DNA from: Citrus sinensis
Lineage: Eukaryota; Streptophyta; Magnoliopsida; Sapindales; Rutaceae
Direction of reading: 5' to 3'
DNA: 64,000 nt
Assembly (NCBI RefSeq): GCF_022201045.2
Contig: NC_068559.1
Location: 22,823,501-22,887,500, forward strand
The notes under the pieces are model-generated. The model saw only the letters and a program-made list of their open reading frames with translations, had not been told where the DNA came from and did no database searches. Below are positions 12,065 through 23,806 of the stretch, piece by piece. The position numbers and the translations under genes are program-made. Numbering within the stretch: position 1 is the stretch's first letter; the number at the start of each line of letters is the position of its first letter.

Positions 12065-12496
12065 CTGTAAATCTTGAAAGGTAATAGCACGAAATTTGAC
12101 AAAACAAATAAAATACAGTGATCAAAATACAATGACAATGGGTATATTTTTAAAAATCAATCCACATTCATCCAACACCATTTTAATGTCATTCATATAT
12201 TAAAAAATAAAAACAAAATTGATATAAAACAAATATTTAAGTCATAAGAACTTACTTGAGGAACAACACTGAGATTTTGCAATGGCTGAAATTTGCACTT
12301 GTAGTAGCTATGCAGGCGAAAGAAAATGTTGATCCAAGGTGAGTGAGTTATGGTAGGTAGGTGGCATTTAAAATGGAAATATATATATATATATAGGTAT
12401 ATTTATGAAGGAAGGAACAATGCCATTAATTGGTTCAATAGTGAGTGAGTTATAAATGCAACAATAAATATACTATAGAGTAGGTGAAAAAAATTA
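12065..12496. other. Transposase 5' leader and promoter region
   Basis: AT-rich DNA lies between the transposase start codon and the minisatellite. It carries a short TATA microsatellite near 12382-12394. A 5' leader intron is possible (an acceptor-like sequence near 12070 on -), but nothing decides it. Confidence 0.4.
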
Positions 12497-13690
12497 TTAC
12501 ATTTCGAAAATATGTACATGGAACATTAAACAACAAACACGAAACATCTTACTTAAAATATGCAACCGCGAACATAAAATATGAGTACATCGATAACATT
12601 GAACACACAACAACAAACATGAAACGTAGTGTGCAAACATGAAACGCGGAAGGTAAACATGAAACGGGGGCAAAAGAGAAAAATTTCGGGGTATTTGAAA
12701 AATTATTATATGGAACATTAAACAACAAACACGAAACATCTTACTTAAAATATGCAACCGCGAACATAAAATATGAGTACCTCGGTAACAGTGAACGTAC
12801 AACGTCAAACATGAAACGTAGAACAACAAACATGAAACGTAGAACAACAAACATGAAACGTAAACATGAAACGGGAGAAAAAAGTAAAATCTTAGGGTAT
12901 TTGAAAAATTATTACATGAAACATTAAACAACAAACATGAAACATCTTACTTAAAATATGCAACAACGAACACAAAATATGAGTACCTCGGTAACAGTGA
13001 ACATACAACGTCAAACATGAAACGTAGAACAGCAAACATGAAACGTGGAACATAAACATGAAACGTGGAACGTAAACATGAAACGTGGAACGTAAACATG
13101 AAACATGGGAAAAAAGAAAAATTTTGGGGTATTTGAAAAAATATTACATGAAACATTAAACAACAAACATGAAACATCTTACTTAAAATATGCAACAACG
13201 AACACAAAATATGAGTACCTCCGTAACAGTGAACATACAACGTCAAACATGAAACGTAGAACAGCAAACATGAAACAGGGGCAAAAAAGAAAAAAATTTG
13301 GGGTATTTAAAAAATTATTACATGAAACATTAAACAACAAATATGAAACATCTTACTTAATTTTTGCAACTGCAAACATAAAATATGACCACGTCTGTAA
13401 CAGTAAACTTACAACATCAAACATGAAATGTAGAACAACAAACATGAAACGTAGAATATCAAATATGAAACGTATAACGTAAACATGAAACGGGGGCAAG
13501 AAAGAAAAATTTTGGAGTATTTGAAAAATTGTTACATGAAACATTGAACAACAAATATGAAACATTTCACATAAAATATGCAATAAAGAACATGAAATAT
13601 GAGTACCTCTGTAACAGTAAATAAGAAAATCAAACATGAAACGAGAGCAAATCGAAAAATTTTGGGGGGTTTAAAAAATAATTATATGAA
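12497..13690. repeat. Minisatellite array in the right subterminal MULE region
   Basis: At least six diverged units can be aligned on the landmark TGCAAY, at 12561, 12753, 12959, 13191, 13365 and 13579, giving unit lengths of 192, 206, 232, 174 and 214 bp. Each unit has GGGGTATTTGAAAAATTATTA, a CATTAAACAACAAACATGAAAC block and a variable number of short AACATGAAACGT sub-repeats, which explains the length variation. Long open frames on both strands here arise only from the absence of stops in the repeat. The array sits between the transposase promoter and the right terminal repeat. Confidence 0.9.
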
Positions 13691-14006
13691 ACATAAAACA
13701 TAAAATATGAAACTTGAAACGTTAAATATGAGACATATTTCATAGAAAATAAATTAAACTTTTGTCATTATGTTAACATACATTTTACTTTGTTTTTTAA
13801 ATTATTTTTAATAAAAAATATTTTTTCTATTTTTACTTTACTTATCTTTTTTTACTTTTTATTATTATTATTTTTTTAAATTTATTTATTTTTATATTTT
13901 ATATTTTAATTTATTTAAATAAAAAATACATATTAATGACAGCAAGCGGCTTTCGATCATAAAAATTATTTGTGGCAGCCAAACAACTAGGGGGTCAACA
14001 AATTAA

Positions 14007-14056
14007 CCCCTTCTAGGATACAGGGTCAACAAAGTCCCTGTATCATAACCGTGTCC
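14007..14056 (-). repeat. Right terminal inverted repeat of the MULE
   Basis: The end reads ...CCGTGTCC on +, directly followed by the target duplication CAATTTGAG (14057-14065). Its reverse complement starts GGACACGGTTA and aligns with the left end, with small gaps in the hairpin loop. Confidence 0.88.
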
Positions 14057-14065
14057 CAATTTGAG

Positions 14066-14939
14066 AGGTGAAAAGATTGTGTAATTGTATTAAGGTTTCA
14101 AGTTTCAAATATTTATATTTATTAATTAATGGCTATAAATATCACGATCATCAATTTTTTGTTTATTAGAAAATCGAGTTTTTCTTAAATTAATCCATAA
14201 GTGTTGAAAAAAAAAAGGCGGTTTGTCTGTCTCTGATCCGATGAAAGGCGGTATGATTAGTGTTACCACGCAGTTTACACGTGTGGGAGCAATACTGTCT
14301 CTTTTTTTTTTTTAATATAAATAAATAAATACTTTTTGTTTGGATAAAGAGACAAAACCCGTACGATAATAGAACCGAACAGAAAAGCACAAATTTTTCT
14401 CCGAAGCTGAAACCGAACAGCGAGCACCAAAAAAGGCAAAAAAGAAAGGAAAAGACTTCAGCTTGAGAACCGAGAGTGTTAGAAGTAGTGAAAGGGCAGG
14501 GCACTGGGCACTTTCTGCACAGAGTACGGCGCCAAATCCAATTCCACCAGTCAATGCCAATTCAACCCCCTCACTTTTTTCGTTTAAGTCTTATTCCCTT
14601 TCCCTCCTCGAGATTTCTATTGTTGGCGCCACTTTTCAAAACCCACCGCCCACTGAATTTTCCCAAAAACCAACAGCATCAATCCCTAACCCTATCCCTA
14701 TCCCTAACCCGACCCTAACCAGACCCCCCATTCTTCTTTTGTACTTTTTTTTTTTCATATTTCTTTCTTTACTTGGAGAGAGAGACTGAGAGAGTCCCTA
14801 CTCCTTAATTAGCACGGACTGAAAGTTCGTGAAACCGAAATAGAAACACAAACACTCTTTTGTTTGCTTGTTTATTAATCGGGGACAGAGAAAAAGACTC
14901 GCAGTAGAGACAAAAAGTTGATTCTTTTTGTACTCTTTA
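14066..14939 (+). promoter_or_regulatory. Upstream region and 5' leader of the JmjC gene
   Basis: This 874-bp stretch separates the MULE target duplication from the JmjC start codon. The part nearest the gene (14560-14800) is pyrimidine-rich, as is common in plant 5' leaders. It includes a telomere-like run of CCCTAAC/CCCTAT units at about 14682-14722. No clear TATA box is placed. Short open frames here are ignored. Confidence 0.5.
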
Positions 14940-17900
14940 ATGGTGAGAGAGCAGCAGAGGCCGGAGAGTGAGGCCGTGCGAGAAGATCATAAGCCGATGA
15001 AGCGGGGCCGGAAACGGAAGGTTTTCGAAGAGAGGAAAGAGAATGGGGTTAGTGAAGTTGGTGTTGAGGATGGAGAGAGTGTGGTGAAAAGTGAAGGGGA
15101 AGCTGGGGAAAAGGGGGAGCACAAGGAAAGTATGGATATTGTGACTGAGAAAAAAATAGAAATCGGCGAAAGCGCCGAACGCGAAAAAGACATTGGGGAT
15201 TCTGAGGACACAAAGGGTTCGTTGAGGAAGAGACTGAGAGGCGGTAGGAAGAAAGTGAACTACAGTGAGTATGCATTTGATGAAGAATTTGAAGAAGCTA
15301 TACTTGGAGAGACGAGGAAGAAGAGAAGGGGAGGTCGAAAGGGGAAGAAGAATTCCACTGCTGAGGATGAACAACACTTACGACAAGAGAATGATGGAAA
15401 TAAGGAAGACAATGAAGGAGTGGTTATTAAGAAGAAGAGAATGGGAAGTCAAAAGGGGAACAAGAATTCCACTGCTGAGGATGAACAACACTTGCAACAA
15501 GAGAATGGTGGAAATAAGGAAGACAAAGAAGGAGTGGTTACTAAGAAGAAGCGTGGCAGAAAGAGTAATAAGAATGGGAAAGTGAAGGAAAATGGGAGTG
15601 GAGAAGGTGTGGATTTACAGATTGCTGAAGGTGAAGCCAAAGAGGAAAAAGTGAAGGATGAAAGTGCCGGTGATTTGGATCGCGTGGAGCAGGAGAAAGA
15701 TTCTTCACAAAGAGATGATGTGCGTCGTTATGCGCTGAGGGCTTCAAGAAACCGAAATGAGCAACCTGTGTTGAACAATTCAAAGAAAAATAAAGTAAGA
15801 AACTTCTCCTTTTTGTTTGCAGTGGTGGCGGTGTATTCCTTTTTTTTTTTTTTTTTCCCTTTACTGTTTTTTATTGTAGATTTAATTGTGTTTTTTATAT
15901 GATATTTTACAGCGGATTGATGGGAATTCATTGATGTGCCATCAGTGCCAGAGGAATGATAAAGGCAGGGTTGTTCGGTGCAATAAATGTAACACAAAGC
16001 GTTTTTGCATCCCATGTATAACCAATTGGTATAGCTACTTTACTTGCAGTCAACTTTGTTGAACCTACTTTTCTTGCAAGCAGATGTTTGACTTGTTGAA
16101 TTTGTGTTTTGGTTTATGTCTTTGCATTTACTGAATTTTGTTTTTCAGTAACCTAGTTTTCATAGGAATGATTTGTATCACATTTTGGGTTTGTGAGTGG
16201 TTGCTAAGAAAGCAACTCTGAATGCGCCATTGTTGTGAGAAATGAATAATGGAAGGTAACTAGTGCACATTGCTTTCATGCTTTTGAGCTTGGATCTTTA
16301 GTCTGTTGTGTATTAGAAGAAGTGTATGTCTTAATTGAATTCCTTCTTTATGGTCTAACTTTAGTTTATGGAAGAGTATGATGAAACATAGATCTAGTTA
16401 ATTATACTTTTGATTTAAATAAGCTGGTTTGGAACTATGAACATTATATGGAATGCTTTAATATTCCCACTGCATCACAAAGCAAATAAAGGCTTTTTCT
16501 TCTCAAGTCAGATACTTGTTGCTGTCAAATTTTCCTATCAATGTTACAATTTGGAGTCTTACATCTCATATTTGTTGAAAATTTGCAGTTTGGCAAACAG
16601 AAAAAGATTTTAATTGTTTTAATTCACCTGCGATGCAATATCTGATGCTATTTAAGTACCGAGATGTATCAATGTATTATATGTTTAAGCTTTATGGAGA
16701 TTTCTAAATTGGTTCATTGTGGGCTTTTATATTTTTTTTTGTACTCTTCGTTGTTCTTGTTCTCGCAAAAACATCATTGCCATTTTTCTCCTTCATGTCT
16801 TCTAGGTATCCTAAAATGTCAGAGGATGAAATTGCCGAATCTTGTCCGGTTTGTCGGGGTAATTGCAATTGCAAGTCCTGTTTACGCATGGAGGGAGTAA
16901 TAGCAGTTAGTTTTGCACATCATGCTCAATTCTTTTGTTGATTTGATGTATTTTCTGTACAAAATTTGATAATTGTTGTTTATACAGGATGCATTGAAGG
17001 AATTGAAGGCGGGCCCAAAATTTACTAAAGCCGAGAAAGTTCAGCACTCTAAGCGTTTACTCCAAGCACTTCTCCCTTACATTCAAAGTCTTCATGAAAG
17101 GCAAATGAAAGAGTTGGTGATGGAGGCCAAGATACAAGGTATTAGGATGATTTAGATTTGATACTTATGTAGGAACTGTTTTTTGTTTTACAAATCTGGT
17201 ATTTTAAAATTAGAGCTTGTAGACATTGCGTCATGTGAATTAATTATCCGTATCAGAAGTCATTAAGGTTTTGCTTAAAACCCTTGTCTGACCTAAATAA
17301 GAAAAATGTCTTTTGGTCTCCAGTGTGCGGTTAAATTTTCATTCTTGAAATACCTTCACTACTAACGTCAAATTCACTGAGCCCTCAATTCTACTTTTTT
17401 CCTTCACAAAACATCAGGCTTGACTCTTAACAGTCCTAAAAGATCCAGCCTTTGAGAAGTGAATCCTTATTACAATGACCATTATTGGATATAGAAATCT
17501 ACTGCATATAACATTTTCTCTGGCTGTCTATGCTCTTTGCTTCTAGTTTGCAACATGATTTGGCTTCCATTTGCTTCTTAGACATTTTAGTCGGCTAAGG
17601 AAACTCCTGTAGTCTTGGAGGGGTTTCTTTTAGATTTTGTTTAGAAGCTGTAATATAGTTTCTTTACTTCAAAGAAAAAGAACAAGTAAAAAATAGTGAC
17701 ATGCTGTCCACAGTAGCAAGTTTCTCTCCTTGGTAGTTTAAAAATGATGGATATGATTTTCTAACATTTCATTCTCTCACAATTCTGATATTGAGCAGGT
17801 CTATCAAAATCAGAAATTCAGCCGCGGAAGGCAGTTTTTCGCCGTAATGAGCGTGTTTACTGGTAAATAATTGTGCCTTAGCTAATTTTTTTAAAAGGAT

Positions 17901-20900
17901 TCATTTTATTCTTTGTTTCTTATTTTTCATCTACTGGTTGATGCTGTGATGTATATCAGTGACAATTGCAGAACTTCGATTGTTGACTTCCACAGAAGCT
18001 GTCCAAACTGTAAATATGATCTCTGCCTTACGTGTTGCTGGGAAATACGTGATGGTCACTTGCAGGGAGGGGGTGAGGAAGTAATTGTGGAATATCCCAA
18101 TAAAGGTCTTGATTACTTGCATGGAAAAGTAAATGGTTCTAAGCCTCAAAAAGTATATGGTTCTAAGCCTCAAAAAGTATTTGATTCTAAGCCTCAAAAA
18201 GGAAGCAGACGTTCTGCCTCTATGAGAGACTTTAAGGTAGATTCAACTCCTGAGACAGATTCTAAGTTTGATACAACTCCTGGGACAGACTCTAAGGTAG
18301 GGTCAAACCCTGAGAAAGACTCAAAGGGTCGGGAAAAACCAATATCTGATTGGAAGGCAAATGAAAATGGTAGCATCCTTTGCCCCTCCATTGAGTTGGG
18401 TGGTTGCGGTAACGTTTTGGAACTAAGATGTACGTTTGATGAAAATTGGGTTGCTGAGTTGCTCAGAAAGGCTGAAGAAATTGCCAAAGCTCATAATCTT
18501 GAAGATACGCCTGAATCTTCTGAACGAGTGTGCACTTGTTATAACCCACTGGGTGAAATTGACATGACCAACAGTGAATTAATAAAAGCAGCTTCTCGAG
18601 AAGACTCCACTGATAATTATTTGTATAACCCTGCTGCTAAAGACATTCGGCATGGAGATTTAAAGCATTTCCAGTGGCACTGGGCTAAAGGCGAGCCAGT
18701 TATTGTCAGCAATGTGCTTGAGAATGCATTAGGGTTGAGTTGGGACCCAATGGTTATGTGGCGTGCTTGTCGTCAGATTTCGAATACCAAACATAGGCTA
18801 TATCTGGATGTTAAAGCTATTGATTGCTTGGATTGGTGTGAGGTTGGTATGCTCGATTAACTGTTGCAGTGTAGTGTCATAAACATATCTAGCTAAAACT
18901 TGGTTGCGTGCCACCTGTTATACCAATGTGCATTTTTGTTTTAGAGAAATTATTTCTTATGGTTAGTAGTAGAGACTGAATCAAAGTGTTTAACGCAGGG
19001 AGAAGTCAACATTCACCAATTTTTTAAAGGGTACACAGATGGTCGTTTTGACAAGGAATCATGGCCGCAGATATTGAAGTTGAAAGACTGGCCGCCGTCT
19101 AATTTATTTGAGGAACGTCTACCACGTCACAATGTTGAATTTTTGGGTTGTTTGCCTTTCAAAGAATATACCCATCCTCGTGCTGGTGCTCTAAACATAG
19201 CTACAAAATTGCCTAAGAAATCTCTGAAGCCAGACATGGGACCAAAGACGTATATTGCTTATGGGGTTGCTCAAGAGCTTGGACGTGCAGACTCTGTTAC
19301 TAAACTACATTGTGATATGTCTGATGCGGTATATGCTTATTTCCTTTAAATTTTACTGCTGTGCTCTGCTTAATGCTATTACTTAGGTTTTCCTGTCATT
19401 TTTTCTTTTTCGTGAGGATGATGGCTGAATAGTTCTATAACATACTAGTAACCGAATAGGTTTGCTAGCTTTCATTATTTTGCAGATTTTTGCAGCAAAG
19501 CATATTTTTGAAATTGAGATTGTAATTTTGTTATGGATTTGGGAATAAAGATAAATGGAGAATTGGATGATGGTACATATATCATTATAGAGTTTGGTTG
19601 GGATTTCTTTCCTACATTACCTATTATGTTTTTAATTAAGACCAGCCTATAGATAGCATCACTTTCATGGCCTGGGATTCTGTGTTCATGACATGTATTG
19701 ATTTGCTACTGCTTGGGAGTGTTATCTGCATGTCACTGTCTCTATTACCATAATTAAACATTACTTAGGTTCTTTTGCATTCCAGTTTTTCATTGTTTTT
19801 GCATTTTCGTTGGCAGATTATGTAGCAGCAAGTTCTTTTGCCGCTGCTTGGATCCTTTTTTTCCCCCTGGTTTTCTTTCTCTAACTGGAAAGTAATTGAA
19901 CTGTTCTTGGGGTCCATGGAATTACTATTGCTTTTTGAGTAATTAAATATTGCATAATTAAAGTATCTGCAAATGTTTTGAGTGTATGATAGTCCAAAGT
20001 TCTAAAGTTTCTTGCATTTACTCACCCTTCTTATCCTGTGTTCCCAGATTTTTTGTTGAAATTATGCTTAATGTTAACATTTGCTAATTATTTGTTTAAA
20101 TTTCCTATTTAGGTCAATGTTTTGACCCATACCACTGATGTGAAACTTAAACCTGAACATCTTGCTAAGATAGAGAAGTTGAAACAACAGCATAAAGCTC
20201 AAGACCAAATGGAATTTTTCGGTTGCAGCCAGTTTTCAGATGAAAACTCACATGCGAATTCTTCTGCCATACCTGTCAAAAATGAGCAATGTGGTGGGAA
20301 GCCTGATGATGGAGATGGTGTTGGCGTTGTTCCACAAGACAGTCAAATCTGTGATTCCATGTTGAATGACCCAATTCCTGTTCAGAGAGCTATATCAGAG
20401 GAGGCCTCAGAGGCAATTGCGGATCTTGGTAAAAGTAGGGAGAGTGGTGAACCATCCAACATTCCTGAAAATGAGTTTGAATCAGCTGATGGTGGTGCTG
20501 TTTGGGACATTTTCCGGAGACAAGATATTTCTAAGCTACAGGATTATCTTAAGAAGCATTTTAGAGAATTCAGACACATTCATTGCTGTCCAGTACAGCA
20601 GGTAACTGCTTAGTAATGAATGATTGTGGCTGTAGTTTTCATTTTAACTATTATAGTATATTTCCTTATAGAGCTTTGATCTCTTGATGTAATCATATTG
20701 AGTAGTGTTTTATAATAAGTAGTTTTTATGTTTGTTATTTAATGACCCAAGCTATCATATTCATGCTGCCAGCCAAGTATATTTGCTACAAAATAGGAGA
20801 GACTGGATTATTTAGTCATGGATCTTTGCCATTGTTGGATTCAAATTAATTGGAAAACCACTACTGAAAATGTGTTTCTTTTGCTAAAACTATTGCTTAA

Positions 20901-23806
20901 AAAATATATCAAAGATATTCAACTAGTTGTTGTGTTTAAGTTTCCTGGTGAGATGTAACGATTGTCTGAATTTAGCTTGTCTTAATGATTTGAATAACTA
21001 ATAGGACCACAATGAATGCTGTCAAAAAGTTGTGTTTATTATCTCTCCTGGTGCCATTAAGCACCATGAAAGAATTGGTTGAGGGGTAATGCACATTGGG
21101 ATTAAGGACTGACCATTTTGCAGACTTGTTAATCCTACACATGTTGAGTATCAATGACAATTTTTTGTGATGTTATCAATGAATTGTTAATCTTTATATG
21201 CCTCAGTGAGTTCAGATATTTATGTCTAGTTGCCTAGATTTGGAAGTTATTCATATCCCTCTTTATGCATACACAATAACATTTTATCAACTTCTTGATT
21301 CTTTCTTGGAATAGGTTATTCATCCTATACATGATCAGGTTTTTTACCTCTCTTCAGAACATAAAGCAAAGCTTAAGCAGGAATATGGTATGTTTATTGA
21401 AATGTGCCTGTATTGTTCACGCTTTGTACTTCCCTTTTCTGCCAATTCAATGTGTTTGGTTTCTTTAAAAATATCATTGCTAATATTGGTCATATGATGG
21501 AACATAGGAATTGAGCCCTGGACATTCATTCAAAAGCTTGGGGAGGCTGTTTTCGTTCCTGCTGGATGTCCGCATCAAGTCAGGAACCTTAAGGTAAATT
21601 TATGCGCCAATATCTTAGTATTGGTTCACTTTGGAAAAGATGGGTAAATTTTGGTTTTTTATTTTGAGACTGCGAGCCTGTGAGGTCTCAAGAATAAGTT
21701 TATCATTGGGGTTGTGGTGGGTACAGTGTCTGTTTTGTCACTTTGTTGTAAAGATGCGTGTATATTATTTACTAGCTTTAATTCAAATTATCCTCAGTTT
21801 AGAATGATGTTGCAGTCCTATTTTGGTTTGCCCTATTATAATAGTTTTTTAGTTGCTTGAAGTTTGCAACTAATGAGATTTGGAAATTTTGATATGAATT
21901 AAAGCCATAAAAAACCACCCTCGATTGAGTTCTGGTTTATGTTGTCTGTGGTGTCTAGACTTAAAGATGTTAATGTCACCAAAAGCCTATGTTACCAAAT
22001 TGTGCTTAGCAGCAAAACTCAGTTAAATGGCCTAGGGTTTTTGTGTTATTACTTCTCACATGTACACCTCTACGTCAGATAGGAGTACAGTAAAACCTTG
22101 ATATTTTGAAACTTGATAATTAAAACCTTGATTAAATATGTTTTTCCAATCCCCACTGGGGGTCAATGTGCTAAATTATAGTTCAATTAATTAATATTTG
22201 CATAATTAATAAGTTTTTCTTGGTCCTAATGTTATTAATTTATTAAGGTTTTACTGTAGTTTAGAAAGTGCTTATATTTTGGCCAGATATGTGGATTATG
22301 AGTTATAAGATGTCAGGTGGGTGTATTTTATGTTCCTTTGTTTATATTTAAGACTCTCTCTGCCCCCTCTCCCCATGCTTCTTGCAGCGTATCATCTTAA
22401 AAGTACCATAATTTTTCAGCATTTGATGCTCTGATTATAAATAGACCACTCAATGTGTAGTAGCTTCTGTAATTCTGATATTTTTTTTCCCTTCTTCCCC
22501 CCCCCCCCCCTTCTCCTGCAGTCATGCATAAAGGCTGCACTTGACTTTGTTTCTCCTGAAAATGTAAGCCAATGTGTTCGCTTGACAGAAGAATTCCGTT
22601 TGCTTCCACCAAATCATCGGGCTAAAGAGGACAAATTGGAGGTATGTCTTTGCATTTTACTTGTTAATATAACCTTGAAATTATCTATCACAAACAGTTT
22701 TCAGTAGTGTTCGATTTTGAGTACTTTTGATAGTGAACACTGGAATGTTAATGTTTCTGGACAACCCGGTCCGTTATTGTTTTTACTTTCTTTTGATAAG
22801 TAATCAATTATTTCTCTTTCCTTTCAAAAAGAAAAGAAAAATTCATTAATCTACATGCCCAATGGATGTCGGCTGGATTGAATTTGATGTACCCTGAAGC
22901 AATTTGGTTAGGATGTCAAGATATGTTATGCATACGGATCTCAATACTATAGATTATATTTTATTTTTTTCCCTCAATTGCTAGTGATTATTTGTGTTCT
23001 AGAATGATGTTTTGACAATAATTGTCTGAAACAGGTAAAGAAAATGATTCTCTATGCAGTGTCTCAGGCTGTGAAGGATATTTCAGAGTAAGTAAAGGAA
23101 GTTTTTGGAAATTGTTAACTGATCTTGTGTGTGGGAAGGTTTTGAAATATGTTAAGGGGGGCAATCGACACTGTCTGAAGTCCCTTGTTATTGCTAAATT
23201 TCTCTGGCTTGTTATTGACCTTTTTTTTTAAATTTAAATGGTGCCCTTTCTGTTTTGGTGGTTATAGTCTCTGTTCTGCTCTTGAATGGTAGAACTATTT
23301 ACTGGCGAGCTACCATGTTGTATACTTGTATATAGAGTTCAAGAGTAGATGAGACCAGAATGATAAGATAGCTGAAGTTCTAGTTTGAAAGACTTTTTTG
23401 GCTTAGAAACAAAAGATAACTATATGAGATATGTACAAGGATTGGTGGAACTACAAATCCGCAAAAACAAGCACTTAGGAACTATCTATTTTGAAAGTTT
23501 TATTTGACATGTTTTCAAATTTTAAATTGATTGTTATATGTGATAAATGTGGGATTATAATCATAGTTTATGACAGAAGGGTTTACAATTGGACAACAAA
23601 ATCATATTATATTGCAAACTGTTTGTTTTTCTAACCATTCTTGATCTAATTGAAAGATGGAAACTGTTTCCATTCTTTTCATCAGGCATTCTATTTCTAT
23701 CTTTTCATTTCTGAGGGAGAATTAGTTTCAGACATGCTGATGTGCCTTGTGGTTTTTTATTTTCAGTCCTGGAGCTGCCAATAAGCCTAGAATTCTGAAT
23801 CAGTGA
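14940..23806 (+). CDS. JMJ25: JmjC-domain histone H3K9 demethylase, KDM3/JMJ25-like
   Basis: Thirteen exons: 14940-15794, 15913-16028, 16806-16905, 16988-17138, 17799-17862, 17960-18842, 18999-19328, 20113-20601, 21315-21387, 21508-21593, 22522-22641, 23035-23087, 23767-23806. They sum to 3360 nt (1119 aa). The N terminus is charged with basic KKKRGRK-type nuclear signals. A RING-like Cys-rich domain follows (about 294-345, CHQCQRN...[13 protein letters not shown]), then a second zinc cluster (about 429-460). The JmjC core spans about 724-1060 with Fe(II) ligands H827, D829 (LHCDMSD) and H1043 (CPHQVRN), so catalysis looks possible. An insert of roughly 120 residues in exon 8 separates the ligands. 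Relatives use Fe(II) and 2-oxoglutarate to remove methyl groups from H3K9 in chromatin. Exons 1 and 6 hold internal tandem repeats. The family is sure; the exact orthologue (JMJ25 versus JMJ26/27/29) is not. I start at the first ATG, as the codon frame upstream has none. Confidence 0.93.

Larger units (their letters stand above)
4256..14056. mobile_element. Complete Mutator-like element (MULE) with FAR1-type transposase and ULP1-like gene
   Basis: The 9801-bp element is bounded by the perfect 9-bp target duplication CAATTTGAG (4247-4255 and 14057-14065), the size expected of Mutator-superfamily elements. Its ends start with GGACAYGGYTA and match as imperfect inverted repeats over 47-50 bp. 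It carries a + strand ULP1-like gene (5149-8803) and a - strand FAR1/Jittery-like transposase gene (9607-12064), converging on a palindromic region (9230-9440). A minisatellite (12497-13690) lies between the transposase start and the right end. MULEs carrying ULP1-like genes are a known plant class (Kaonashi in Arabidopsis, CUMULE in melon); assignment to that class is inference from the gene content. Intact ends and target duplication suggest a fairly recent insertion, but lesions in both genes suggest this copy is no longer autonomous. Confidence 0.93.

Noticed and set aside
12497-13637. Long open frames (94-145 codons) on both strands
   Set aside because: They lie entirely in the minisatellite and repeat the same peptide because the repeat unit lacks stops.
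12497-13690. CRISPR-like array
   Set aside because: The repeats are long, diverged, nested and contiguous with no unique spacers, in a plant transposon.
14937-15783. Several - strand frames opposite JmjC exon 1
   Set aside because: Antisense shadows of a purine-rich coding exon; Pro/Ser/Phe-rich with no domain.
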